A stretch of 61,954 bases of DNA from Candidatus Saccharimonadota bacterium. GTDB taxonomy: Bacteria; Patescibacteriota; Saccharimonadia; Saccharimonadales; SLHW01. A model generated the notes under the pieces. It searched no databases and was not told the DNA's origin. It worked only from the letters and a program-made list of their open reading frames with translations. The number at the start of each line of letters is the position of its first letter. The first letter of the stretch is position 1. The stretch is taken from contig SLHW01000003.1 of assembly GCA_007135955.1 (NCBI GenBank), positions 1 to 61,954 on the forward strand, read 5' to 3'. A program made the position numbers and the translations under genes. This document shows, one piece after another, positions 43,818-52,051 of this stretch.

Positions 43818-44591
43818 ATGCTTAAAAAGAAAAAAAAGCTTGAGAATCTCGTTAAGCTAAATATCATCGCATCCGGCTTTCATGCAGTGCAAGGGCTTCT
43901 AATTCTTCTGATTAGCAGTAGCTTCGCTCTGCCGGTGACGACTCGTTTTCTCGTTTTTGATGAAGCGACTCAGTCGCTCCAGCAGTCTTCAACTGCATTG
44001 TTTGATCTAAAACTAGCCTATCTTGTGGCTGGCTTTTTCTTCTTGTCGGCGCTGTTTCACTTTTTGATAGCGTTTGTATTCCGTAAGAAGTACGTGAGCG
44101 ATCTAATGCAGGGGTTCAATAAGTTTAGATGGTGGGAGTATTCAGCTTCAGCATCTATTATGATGGTGGCAATTGCCATGCTGGCTGGCGTTTACGAGTT
44201 GTCATTACTACTTTCTATCTTCTTCTTTACTGCGATTATGAATTTGCTCGGTTTAGTGATGGAAGTACACAATCAAACTACTAAAAAAACCAATTGGTTG
44301 AGCTTTAATTTAGGTTGCCTAGCAGGAATTGTCCCGTGGCTTATCGTTGGAATATATTTCATAGGAACGGCTGCTGAGAGTGGCGCTGATGCGATACCAG
44401 CGTTCGTGTATTGGATATATGTATCGATATTTATCTTCTTTAACGCATTTGCGGTAAATATGGTCTTGCAGTACAAAAAGATTGGAAAATGGAAGGACTA
44501 TCTCTATGGCGAGAAGTCATACATCATCTTGAGTTTTGTTGCCAAGACGTTGCTTGCATGGCAGGTTTTCGGTGGCACATTGCAACCATAA
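43818..44591 (+). CDS. Heliorhodopsin
   Basis: Seven-helix retinal protein (257 aa). The retinal-binding lysine is K243 in helix 7 (FVAKTLLAWQVFGG). Helix 3 has R104 and the counterion E107 (KFRWWEYSASAS), at the same numbers as in heliorhodopsin 48C12. H22 and H81 correspond closely to the conserved histidine pair. The basic N-terminus (KKKKK) marks the cytosolic side, in line with the inverted topology of heliorhodopsins, which are not ion pumps and are thought to act in light sensing or regulation of partners. No retinal-synthesis gene (carotenoid cleavage) is in the window. Confidence 0.93.
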   Translation: MLKKKKKLENLVKLNIIASGFHAVQGLLILLISSSFALPVTTRFLVFDEATQSLQQSSTALFDLKLAYLVAGFFFLSALFHFLIAFVFRKKYVSDLMQGFNKFRWWEYSASASIMMVAIAMLAGVYELSLLLSIFFFTAIMNLLGLVMEVHNQTTKKTNWLSFNLGCLAGIVPWLIVGIYFIGTAAESGADAIPAFVYWIYVSIFIFFNAFAVNMVLQYKKIGKWKDYLYGEKSYIILSFVAKTLLAWQVFGGTLQP

Positions 44592-44632
44592 TTGGATGAT
44601 TGTCAGTTTATAGCTTTTTCTATCATAGCTTA

Positions 44633-45211
44633 CTAAAGCTTTATCAATTTTTTGGCAGATAAATACCCAAGAGATTCGGCATTATGGTAGCCAATATGTA
44701 TAGCTTCGTAGTGGTATCTTGGATTATCGACTTCTAGTGTCATGCGCTCTGCTAAATCATCTAGAATAGCTGATTCAAAATCATCATAGTAGATTTCTTC
44801 TGCAGGCATTTGATCAAACTCTAATAGATTAGCAAAGCTTGTAACAGTGTCGGGGTGATGTTCCCCCCAATGGTGCCTTGGGTATAAGAACATGGTTTTT
44901 GCGAGAGCTAAATGTCCCCCGAATGCATAGATGTCTCGAATTGATTGGGCACGCCGAGGCGAATTTGGCTCTTTCTGCTCGGCAAACTTCCCGGCAAATA
45001 TTTCGATGACTGCTGAAGAAGACGGAAAGTAGCCTAGGCTAATATCTCGAATAATTAATGAAAGTCGTTCTTTTGCTTGACTGTATAGCTGGTCAGCATA
45101 AGTTACTGATTCAAGCACTTGCGCCTCACCTATCTCAATAGCAGGTACTGGAGCGGCGATATGATCGACGATCTCAGCGAGGTGTATATTGTCTCTTTCT
45201 GGAAAAATCAC
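44633..45211 (-). CDS. Uncharacterised protein (192 aa)
   Basis: Not recognised. Soluble, acidic and helical, with a His-rich stretch YPRHHWGEHHPD near the middle that could bind metal. Start is GTG 45211 with TATAGT (45218-45223, minus) ending 6 nt upstream. It is convergent with the heliorhodopsin gene (42 nt between ends) and divergent from the helicase gene. Confidence 0.6.
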   Translation of the reverse strand: MIFPERDNIHLAEIVDHIAAPVPAIEIGEAQVLESVTYADQLYSQAKERLSLIIRDISLGYFPSSSAVIEIFAGKFAEQKEPNSPRRAQSIRDIYAFGGHLALAKTMFLYPRHHWGEHHPDTVTSFANLLEFDQMPAEEIYYDDFESAILDDLAERMTLEVDNPRYHYEAIHIGYHNAESLGYLSAKKLIKL

Positions 45212-45327
45212 ACGAAAACTATATCATATTATAATTATAATTCAACTACTGCACAAATCAGGCCACAACCTTACTTAAACGATGATCAGTATACACTTAG
45301 CGGTTTTTGTTTAAAATATATCAACTG

Positions 45328-45333
45328 TACAAT
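45328..45333 (+). promoter_or_regulatory. -10 box of the Pif1-like helicase gene
   Basis: TACAAT ending 5 or 8 nt before the ATGATG pair at 45339 and 45342. Confidence 0.45.
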
Positions 45334-45341
45334 GGGTGATG

Positions 45342-46859
45342 ATGGATCAAGACTTAGCGATTGAGATACTGCATGACGGGCAGCACGTACTGTTAACGGG
45401 GCCAGCCGGCTCTGGTAAAACGCATGCGCTTAGGACATTTATTAACGAGTCGAAACGGGCAGGCAAGACAGTGTCAGTGACGGCGACAACTGGCTTGGCA
45501 GCTTCACATTTAGGCGGTAATACGATTCATTCTTGGAGTGGCATTGGTATTGCCGATGAATTACCGGATGATTTTGCTAAGTTTTTGTCAAAAACGCGAC
45601 AGGAAACTATCAAGAAAACTGATGTTTTGATAATTGACGAGATATCGATGCTGCATGATTATCGGCTGGATATGGTCGACCGTGTTGCGCAAACGGTGCG
45701 AGAGTCTAACGAGCCATTTGGTGGTATCCAGGTGGTGTTGTGTGGTGATTTCTTTCAGCTGCCACCAATTAGTCGCCAAGATCAAGCGCCAAGCTCTTTT
45801 GTGGTAACGGCAGAGTGTTGGCAAGAGCTTGATCCAGTGGTGTGTTATCTCAATGAGCAGTTCCGTCAAGATGATGAGGCGTACCTGGAGATATTACAGG
45901 CAATGCGCACTGATTCCGTCCGCCGTCATCATGCTGAGCAGTTATTAGAGCGGCAGGTGAGTGAATTGTCCGGTTCGATAACTGAGTTGCACGTGCGAAA
46001 TGTCGATGTTGATGAAATAAACAACCAAAAACTTGCCGAAGTTGATGCGCCAGTACATATTTTTGCGATGGAGACCACTGGTGGCCGGCAATACGTTGAT
46101 TCGCTCAAGCGATCGTGCCTTGCGCCAGAAGAGCTCGTCCTAAAAGAGGGTGCGTTAGTGATGTGCCTGAAGAATAATCTTGAGAAACGTTACGTTAATG
46201 GGTCGCTTGGTACGGTTGTCGATTTTGATAAATCATCTGGCTACCCAGTCGTAGAGCTAAAAAACAGACGGCGGGTAATCGTGGAGCCAGAAGAATGGGA
46301 GCTACGTGATGGTAACCGGAAACGAGCTGGCCTGACGCAGGTGCCATTGCGACTAGCTTGGGCGATTACAGTGCATAAAAGCCAAGGGATGACACTCGAT
46401 GCTGCGCGAGTGGATTTACGTCGGGCATTTGTCGAGGGGATGGGTTACGTGGCGTTGTCACGGGTGCGAAATCTTGAGTCATTGAGCCTGACAGGAATCA
46501 ACAAAATGGCGCTAAAAATCAGCCCGGAAGCACTAGCAATTGATGAGCAGTTGCGCAAAAAATCTATCCAAGATGCCAAGCGGCTTGAGCATTTGCGAGA
46601 GAAGGGAAGGGTTCGAAAAGCTACCCAGAACAAGAAAAAATCAACATCCGGGCCATGGCAACAAAAGGTCGCCAAAATGCGCGAGCAGTATCCAAATGCG
46701 TTTCGACCATGGAAGCAGGAAGATGACGAGAAATTGGTCGAATTATTTAGCCAAGACTCCAGTGTTGATATCGATGCGTTAACCGAAAAATTTGGCCGTC
46801 ACGCCGGCTCAATTCGCGCCCGACTAAAAAAACACTTTGGCGAAGATGCCGTAAGCTAA
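45342..46859 (+). CDS. Pif1-like SF1B DNA helicase
   Basis: DNA helicase of the Pif1/RecD-like superfamily (505 aa from ATG 45342; GTG 45336 and ATG 45339 are alternatives). Walker A LLTGPAGSGKT, Walker B VLIIDEISM, CGDFFQLPP and the 2B/motif VI region AWAITVHKSQGMTLDAA ... GYVALSRVRN are intact. The C-terminus has a basic linker and a Myb/SANT-like three-helix segment (FRPWKQEDDEKLVELF ... GSIRARLKKHF), plausibly DNA-binding. Pif1 enzymes unwind G-quadruplex and forked DNA. Confidence 0.93.
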   Translation: MDQDLAIEILHDGQHVLLTGPAGSGKTHALRTFINESKRAGKTVSVTATTGLAASHLGGNTIHSWSGIGIADELPDDFAKFLSKTRQETIKKTDVLIIDEISMLHDYRLDMVDRVAQTVRESNEPFGGIQVVLCGDFFQLPPISRQDQAPSSFVVTAECWQELDPVVCYLNEQFRQDDEAYLEILQAMRTDSVRRHHAEQLLERQVSELSGSITELHVRNVDVDEINNQKLAEVDAPVHIFAMETTGGRQYVDSLKRSCLAPEELVLKEGALVMCLKNNLEKRYVNGSLGTVVDFDKSSGYPVVELKNRRRVIVEPEEWELRDGNRKRAGLTQVPLRLAWAITVHKSQGMTLDAARVDLRRAFVEGMGYVALSRVRNLESLSLTGINKMALKISPEALAIDEQLRKKSIQDAKRLEHLREKGRVRKATQNKKKSTSGPWQQKVAKMREQYPNAFRPWKQEDDEKLVELFSQDSSVDIDALTEKFGRHAGSIRARLKKHFGEDAVS

Positions 46860-47743
46860 GTTTCAATTAATTCTGTTTCGGGCAGAAACTCTTTTGCAAC
46901 ATATGCTTGCAGCTGAGATATGATACGTTGTCGGTTTGGGTTAGTCGAAGTCAAGCCGTTTATTTTATTGAAAAATGAAGATCGACCTTCTTGGTTTTCA
47001 TGCAGTAACGTGCCACCGATTCTTCGTATGAGATCAGGAGAAGGGTTCTGATCGGTTAGTAATGCGTCAAGGTGACCCTGTCGTTCTTGTTCGGCTCGAG
47101 ACAAGGGACGGGCACCCTCCTCGGTCATTTTAATTCTAACTTTTAGGTCTTCTCGCCAAACATACATCTTGTCTTCTAGCCTTTGTTTAATATCTTTATC
47201 GCCACTAGATTGTTGTATTATGTGGCCGCGAATTTTATGCCACCTGTTATAAAAGCTATTAGGACTATTGTCTCTAATGGTTGTTCTGTTATTTCTACTG
47301 GTAGAGTTCAGTACTTGCGCATATTCCTCGTCTAGCAATTTCCGGGTTTCTGGTTTGTCAATATCTAGAAAGCCTTCTAGTTCACTTGGCATACCCATAC
47401 GCCATAATAATTTTTGGGTAATTTCGGATTTTGCTTGCAGCCGGGCTGTTTCGAATTCAGCCGAATCCAAGGGGGATTCGAATAATTGATCAGTAATTTT
47501 TCCTGGCACAATCGAAGAGTACTCATTTAGTATGCTCTCGAGCGTAAGTGGACCCTCGTATTTTTGCTTCTGCTCCTGGTCGTTTTTAGCTTCTATATAT
47601 GAAACGCTTGGTTGAATTAACTCTTCGGGTTGAAGCGGTAGAGACCCTTCGTTTGGTTCGACTATCGTGACATGTGAAGGCTGGCCATAAGAACCATCTG
47701 GTTCAAAAACTATTAGTCTTTCGGGGTCTCGTGGTGGCGCCAT
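46856..47743 (-). CDS. Uncharacterised soluble protein (295 aa)
   Basis: Not recognised. No membrane segment. Residues 1-75 are low complexity (Pro/Glu/Gln), and the remainder is helical and highly charged (NRWHKIRGHI ... KMYVWREDLKVRIKMTEEG). It overlaps the convergent helicase gene by 4 nt. The start lies only 2 nt after a small upstream ORF with a terminator-like hairpin, so its expression depends on readthrough or on another promoter. Confidence 0.6.
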   Translation of the reverse strand: MAPPRDPERLIVFEPDGSYGQPSHVTIVEPNEGSLPLQPEELIQPSVSYIEAKNDQEQKQKYEGPLTLESILNEYSSIVPGKITDQLFESPLDSAEFETARLQAKSEITQKLLWRMGMPSELEGFLDIDKPETRKLLDEEYAQVLNSTSRNNRTTIRDNSPNSFYNRWHKIRGHIIQQSSGDKDIKQRLEDKMYVWREDLKVRIKMTEEGARPLSRAEQERQGHLDALLTDQNPSPDLIRRIGGTLLHENQEGRSSFFNKINGLTSTNPNRQRIISQLQAYVAKEFLPETELIET

Positions 47744-47745
47744 AA

Positions 47746-47850
47746 TTAAAAAACCTGCTCGTTTGAGCAGGGCCTTCGCAGCTTATTGTTAGTTGCTTTC
47801 ATGTGGCAGACCTTTGTTTTGCTAGCCTTGTTTGGGTGTCGTTGTTTCAT
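47746..47850 (-). CDS. Small basic ORF (34 aa) ending in a terminator-like hairpin
   Basis: Minus-strand frame ATG (47850) to TAA (47746): 34 residues, net strongly basic with two Cys (KVCH and RRPCS). It has AAAGG four nt upstream of the ATG and a good promoter. Its final codons form the right arm of a hairpin and its stop lies inside the T-run. Family unknown; size and charge recall small ribosomal proteins, without a match to bL34 or bL36. Confidence 0.4.
   Translation of the reverse strand: MKQRHPNKASKTKVCHMKATNNKLRRPCSNEQVF
47748..47769 (-). terminator. Terminator-like hairpin upstream of the 46856-47743 gene
   Basis: On the minus strand CCTGCTC-aaac-GAGCAGG followed by six T. It sits between the small ORF and the next gene, so it may act as an attenuator. 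Confidence 0.65.
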
Positions 47851-47895
47851 AGTGCCTTTTATGTTTATTTAATGTAAAGCGTACTATGCCTATAT

Positions 47896-47924
47896 GTAAT
47901 ACGCTTGTGTTTTGGCTTTGTCAA
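47896..47924 (-). promoter_or_regulatory. Promoter of the small ORF
   Basis: On the minus strand TTGACA (47924-47919), 17 nt, TATTAC (47901-47896). Confidence 0.55.
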
Positions 47925-48009
47925 TGTGATTTTAATCACTGATATATGTTGGAGGAGATGATTTTTGCAACTTTTCGGCCTATTTACTAGGTAGTGGTAT
48001 GATATCGGT

Positions 48010-48660
48010 ATGCCAAAATTAACGCTTCCTCGGAAAAAGAAGCAGAATACATTACCAACATACGCCTTTATCGATAGCCAGAATCTAAACCTCGGGATAC
48101 AGCGTCTCGGCTGGAAGATGGACTGGAAGAAGTTTCGTCTGTTCCTAAAAGAAACGTACGGTGTCAAAGAGGCATTCATGTTTATCGGCTATATGCCAGA
48201 GTACGAAGACCTATATGAGCAAATGCATGAGGCAGGGTATAAAGTAGTGCTTAAGCCCACTTATGACATGACCCGACCACATCCGGAAATGGAGGTAGAC
48301 GCCTCAGGTCAAAAACAACCTCAAAACGGTAAAAAATCAGAAGACGAAAAGCACATAAAGGGTAACATTGACGCTGATTTAGTGTTGTTTGCTATGAAGG
48401 AATGGCCAAACTATTCTCGGGCAGTAATCGTGTCTGGTGACGGTGACTTTTATACGCTTATCGAGCACCTTGAAAAAAACAATAAGTTACAAAATATCCT
48501 CACACCGAATCAATATTACTCAGGACTTTTTAATGCCTTTGATAGCTATATCGTATCGCTCGATAGCAAACGGGATAAGCTGGCGTATCGTGATCGTCGC
48601 AAGAAAAAGTCCGGCAAGAGGCAAGGCCATAGTGCAAAAAGCCAATCCAAAAAAAGCTAG
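48010..48660 (+). CDS. NYN-domain (LabA-like, PIN-fold) nuclease
   Basis: PIN-like putative RNase (216 aa). The acidic catalytic residues are visible in YAFIDSQNLNLG, NIDADLVLFAM and VSGDGDFYTLIEHL. A basic C-terminal tail (about residues 188-216, Lys/Arg/Ser) would aid nucleic-acid binding. TATGAT ends 6 nt before the ATG. It is an RNA-processing enzyme by analogy; the target is unknown. Confidence 0.88.
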   Translation: MPKLTLPRKKKQNTLPTYAFIDSQNLNLGIQRLGWKMDWKKFRLFLKETYGVKEAFMFIGYMPEYEDLYEQMHEAGYKVVLKPTYDMTRPHPEMEVDASGQKQPQNGKKSEDEKHIKGNIDADLVLFAMKEWPNYSRAVIVSGDGDFYTLIEHLEKNNKLQNILTPNQYYSGLFNAFDSYIVSLDSKRDKLAYRDRRKKKSGKRQGHSAKSQSKKS

Positions 48661-48666
48661 CTTTGT

Positions 48667-48672
48667 TATACT
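48667..48672 (+). promoter_or_regulatory. -10 box of the GH1 gene
   Basis: TATACT ending 9 nt before the ATG at 48682. Confidence 0.45.
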
Positions 48673-48681
48673 GTCTACTGG

Positions 48682-49947
48682 ATGAAAGAAGACAAAAACT
48701 TAGATATATTTCCTGAAAACTTTTTTTGGGGAGCGAGCACAGCAGGCCATCAGGTAGAAGGTGGCAACAAGAATCAGTGGTCTGCCTGGGAGTTGGCAAA
48801 TGCCAAAGAGCTGGCACAAACCGCCCATCATCGTATCGGCTGGCTACATAATTGGCGTGAAATCAAAGATCAAGCTGAGGTGCCAGATAATTACATCTCA
48901 GGCCGGGGTGTCGAGCACTATACTAGGTATAAAGAGGATTTTGACTTATTAAAAGGCCTTAACTTAAACTCATTTCGTTTTGGTGTAGAATGGTCACGAC
49001 TTGAGCCAGAAGAGGGCAGGTGGGACAGCGCTGCATTCAACCACTATAAAAACTATATTAAAGAGCTGCGTAAACGGGGAATTGAGCCGTTTATGAATTT
49101 GTGGCATTGGACACAACCACAGTGGTTTGTCGAGAAAGGCGGTTTTGAAAAAGCAGAAAATATAGCATTCTTTGATAGATTTGTGCAAAAAGTTGCCGAC
49201 GAGCTGCTGGAGGATGTTACGTATGTGATAACCCTCAATGAACCGAATGTTTACGCATCCTTTAGCTATCTTACTGGTGAGTGGCCACCAGAAAAAAAGA
49301 CCAGATTTACTTTCTTGAAAGTGTACTGGAGCTTAACTCGAGCACATCGACGAGCATATAAGATATTAAAAAGCGCTAAGCCGAGCCTGCAGATTGGGTT
49401 GGCCGCGCAGCTTGCGAATATCCAGGCTAAGCATCCGCACAGCTTACTTGACAGGTTTTCGACCAAATGGATGCGTTATTTTTGGAATTGGTGGTTCTTG
49501 AATCGTGTAAAACACTACCAGGACTTTGTTGGCATTAATTATTATTTTACTGATTACTACAAAGGAATGGTGCGCCGCGAAAATCCGAGCGTGCCAGTCA
49601 ATGATCTTGGCTGGTACATGGAGCCGGAGGGTTTGTACCCGTTATTGCTGCGAGTTTGGTCTCACTACAAAAAGCCAATTATCGTTACCGAAAATGGTGT
49701 CGCGGATGCTGATGATCAGTATCGCCAATGGTGGATAGAGGAAACAATTGTTGCAATGGAGCGAGCTTTAAGTCAGGGCGTAGAAGTTCACGGTTATCTG
49801 CACTGGAGTTTGCTCGATAATTTTGAGTGGAAATATGGTTGGTGGCCAAAGTTTGGACTCATTGAAGTCGATCGGAAAAATGGCATGAAGCGACGGGTGC
49901 GCCCAAGTGCTAAATGGTTTGCTGAGCGAATAAAAAATATATCCTAA
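48682..49947 (+). CDS. Glycoside hydrolase family 1 (beta-glucosidase-like)
   Basis: Cytosolic retaining glycosidase (421 aa). N-terminal FFWGASTAGHQVEGG, acid/base E187 in TLNEPN, and nucleophile E337 in VTENG. No signal peptide, so it acts on imported sugars or glycosides. It is one of few carbon-metabolism genes in the window and has no transporter next to it. Start is ATG 48682 behind a leaderless -10 box. Confidence 0.95.
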   Translation: MKEDKNLDIFPENFFWGASTAGHQVEGGNKNQWSAWELANAKELAQTAHHRIGWLHNWREIKDQAEVPDNYISGRGVEHYTRYKEDFDLLKGLNLNSFRFGVEWSRLEPEEGRWDSAAFNHYKNYIKELRKRGIEPFMNLWHWTQPQWFVEKGGFEKAENIAFFDRFVQKVADELLEDVTYVITLNEPNVYASFSYLTGEWPPEKKTRFTFLKVYWSLTRAHRRAYKILKSAKPSLQIGLAAQLANIQAKHPHSLLDRFSTKWMRYFWNWWFLNRVKHYQDFVGINYYFTDYYKGMVRRENPSVPVNDLGWYMEPEGLYPLLLRVWSHYKKPIIVTENGVADADDQYRQWWIEETIVAMERALSQGVEVHGYLHWSLLDNFEWKYGWWPKFGLIEVDRKNGMKRRVRPSAKWFAERIKNIS

Positions 49948-50032
49948 GTAGTATATATTAACGTTATTTTCTAAAGTATTTATATTTTGCTTGCAAGCAA
50001 TAGGGAGCTTATTGTTATTGTGCAATAGCGCT

Positions 50033-51025
50033 ATGGCGAAAAGCATATCTACAAAAAACATTGTGGTAATCGGTGGTGGCACCGGTAGCTTTAGCGTGCT
50101 CTCTGGCTTGAAAAAATATTTCAAGAACATTACTGCAACCGTAAACATGGTTGATGACGGCGGCTCAAGCGGAGTGCTCAGGGATGAGCTTGGCGTTTTG
50201 CCACCCGGTGATGTTCGTCAGTGTCTAGTAGCGCTGAGTGATGCTCCAGAAGATGTACGAAAATTGTTTAACTTTCGCTTTGCTGAAGGTTCTTTGGCGG
50301 GGCACTCTTTTGGAAACCTGCTCTTAAGCGCAACAGAGCGAATGAATGATGACTTTATTAGTGCGGTTGATATGGCGGCTAATATTCTACAGATTAGCGG
50401 CAAAGTTATACCGCTTACAATTGATGATTGTCGTTTATGCCTAGAAGTAGAAGGTCAAGTTACTTGCGGAGAGTCAGCTGTCGATGATGTGATTATTCCA
50501 AAAGGTGCAAATCCTAGTTTATGGATTGAGCCACCAGCTCGGATAACCAGGCAGGCTAAAAATGCCTTAATTGAAGCTAATGCAATAATAATTGCTCCAG
50601 GTAACTTGTATCAATCATTGATACCGTCACTGTTAGTTGATAGTGTAGCGGACGTCATCGCGCAGAGTAAGGCTCAGATTATATATGTAGCGAATTTGGT
50701 AAATAAGCCAAATCACACCAAGGACTTCTCAGTGCTTGATTATGCGAGTGAGCTAGAGCGGTTTATGGGTGGTCGGACTATCGACACTATCTTATATAAC
50801 ACGACTGAACCTACCCGCGATTTGATGAAACAATACGCATTGGATGAGGAATATCCAGTGATAGTTGATGAGCCAGAACTCATAGACTCTAAGCATAGTG
50901 TAGTCGGTGGAGACTTTCTGCAAACCAGCGATATTGCTACCCAGGCAAACGATACTCGAGTTAAGCGATCCTATATCCGACACGATGGTGATGCGATAGC
51001 TACAACACTGGCAGAAATTATCTAG
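50033..51025 (+). CDS. YvcK/CofD-like protein (gluconeogenesis factor family)
   Basis: Rossmann-like protein (330 aa) of the CofD/YvcK family: VVIGGGTGSFSVLSGLK, NMVDDGGSSGVLRDELGVLPPGD and AGHSFGNLLL. In Gram-positives YvcK binds UDP-GlcNAc and tunes carbon flux toward the cell wall; a phospholactate-transferase role is unlikely without F420 genes. ATG 50033 is chosen since it lies 6 nt behind a TGCAAT box and before the first strand. Confidence 0.88.
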   Translation: MAKSISTKNIVVIGGGTGSFSVLSGLKKYFKNITATVNMVDDGGSSGVLRDELGVLPPGDVRQCLVALSDAPEDVRKLFNFRFAEGSLAGHSFGNLLLSATERMNDDFISAVDMAANILQISGKVIPLTIDDCRLCLEVEGQVTCGESAVDDVIIPKGANPSLWIEPPARITRQAKNALIEANAIIIAPGNLYQSLIPSLLVDSVADVIAQSKAQIIYVANLVNKPNHTKDFSVLDYASELERFMGGRTIDTILYNTTEPTRDLMKQYALDEEYPVIVDEPELIDSKHSVVGGDFLQTSDIATQANDTRVKRSYIRHDGDAIATTLAEII

Positions 51026-51045
51026 TACACACGCAGAACTTTAAA

Positions 51046-51074
51046 TTGACTATCTAAGAAGTTTATGTTAATAT
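51046..51074 (+). promoter_or_regulatory. Promoter of the LysM gene
   Basis: TTGACT (51046-51051), 17 nt, TAATAT (51069-51074), 6 nt before the ATG: a complete promoter for a leaderless mRNA. Confidence 0.65.
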
Positions 51075-51080
51075 ATTTGA

Positions 51081-51428
51081 ATGAATGAACGACCTGAACA
51101 GAAGCGATCAAGATACGGAATCCGAAGAACTGTTGCGGGAACAATGGCTGCAGTGGCACTATTTGGTGTATATAAAGCCGGTGAATCATCTATCAGCCAC
51201 CTTCATGAACTAGAGAGCAGTCCAATAGAACTAGGAAATGAAGACAACAAGCCATACGTTGTGCAAGCCGGAGATACACCATGGACAATTGCTCGCAACT
51301 ACTTAGGGGAAGACGCCGACGTCAGGCCCTTGGTGAACGGTATCACGGAGCAGATCGGTGAAAATGGATTTCTGATGCCTGGCGATGTAGTTGAGCTTCC
51401 TCCATTAGATCAAGACGAAGATAAATAG
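51081..51428 (+). CDS. Membrane-anchored LysM protein
   Basis: Small wall-binding protein (115 aa). A basic N-terminus and one membrane helix (about residues 17-35) are followed by a LysM domain (about 57-107: YVVQAGDTPWTIARNYLG ... MPGDVVELP), which binds GlcNAc-containing peptidoglycan. It probably anchors or organises the wall near the division operon that follows. It has its own promoter and a hairpin after the stop. Confidence 0.85.
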   Translation: MNERPEQKRSRYGIRRTVAGTMAAVALFGVYKAGESSISHLHELESSPIELGNEDNKPYVVQAGDTPWTIARNYLGEDADVRPLVNGITEQIGENGFLMPGDVVELPPLDQDEDK

Positions 51429-51464
51429 CATATAGCGTAGGAATCCACAGCCTACCGCTATATG
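51429..51464 (+). terminator. Hairpin after the LysM gene
   Basis: CATATAGCGTAGG (51429-51441) pairs with CCTACCGCTATATG (51451-51464) with one bulged base. Only a weak T-stretch follows. Confidence 0.45.
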
Positions 51465-51494
51465 TTGTGTTAGCCTGTGGATTACTTGGTAGCT

Positions 51495-51503
51495 TGTGGA
51501 TAA
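51495..51503 (-). promoter_or_regulatory. Perfect DnaA box
   Basis: TGTGGATAA on the plus strand, i.e. TTATCCACA on the minus strand. A one-mismatch copy (TGTGGATTA) is at 51476-51484. Confidence 0.4.
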
Positions 51504-51539
51504 GTCATTGGCTTTATAGGTAGAAAAGACAAAAAAGGC

Positions 51540-51592
51540 TTGCATGTGGGTATGTGTGGGTAGTATGCTAGTGTCAGTGGGTAATCGTGGGT
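51540..51592 (+). promoter_or_regulatory. mraZ promoter with four MraZ-type boxes
   Basis: GTGGGT occurs four times: 51546, 51556, 51577 and 51587. Pairs are spaced exactly 10 bp start to start, as in known MraZ operators. Boxes 1 and 2 lie between a -35-like TTGCAT (51540-51545) and a -10-like TATGCT (51564-51569), the place for autorepression of the dcw operon. Confidence 0.7.
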
Positions 51593-51663
51593 AAGCCAAA
51601 ACAGCCTACCAATATCACGACAAAAAATAAAAACCACTGCAATTTAAACAACCTATCAATATT

Positions 51664-52023
51664 ATGGCCACGATAGATTATTTCGAACGCAAGCTTGACG
51701 ACAAGCGTCGGTTAACCATACCGGTAGAGCTTCGAGACGAGTTCGCATCAGGAGTAGTAGTGACTCGTGGATTCCAGAAATATCTGCATCTATACCCCAA
51801 AGCAGTATGGGATGAGCAGGTCGAAAAGAAGCTTCAAGGAGACATCCTTGATGAGCGTATCGCCGACCTAAATGTGCAGTTTCGAACAGGCAAAACCGAA
51901 GGCTCCCTAGACGGGAAGCAGGGCAGGGTAGCCATCGAACAGCATTTGCTTGATTATGCAGGTATTGATAAGTCACTCGTTGCGATTAGAGTCGGCCGGT
52001 ATTGGCGACTGGTAGCAGCGTAG
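51664..52023 (+). CDS. mraZ: Transcriptional regulator MraZ
   Basis: Double AbrB-like DNA-binding protein (119 aa) and first gene of the dcw cluster. The first half has the DKRRLTIPVELRDEF signature; the second repeats it in weaker form (GKQGRVAIEQHLLDYAG). MraZ forms rings that bind GTGGG repeats in its own promoter, and such repeats lie just upstream. Confidence 0.95.
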   Translation: MATIDYFERKLDDKRRLTIPVELRDEFASGVVVTRGFQKYLHLYPKAVWDEQVEKKLQGDILDERIADLNVQFRTGKTEGSLDGKQGRVAIEQHLLDYAGIDKSLVAIRVGRYWRLVAA

Positions 52024-52051
52024 TTTTCTTATACCCGATGAGTTGTTAGAC

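Noticed and set aside
51546..51592. Short CRISPR-like repeats
   Set aside because: Units are 6 bp with 10-bp spacing; they fit MraZ boxes, not a CRISPR array.
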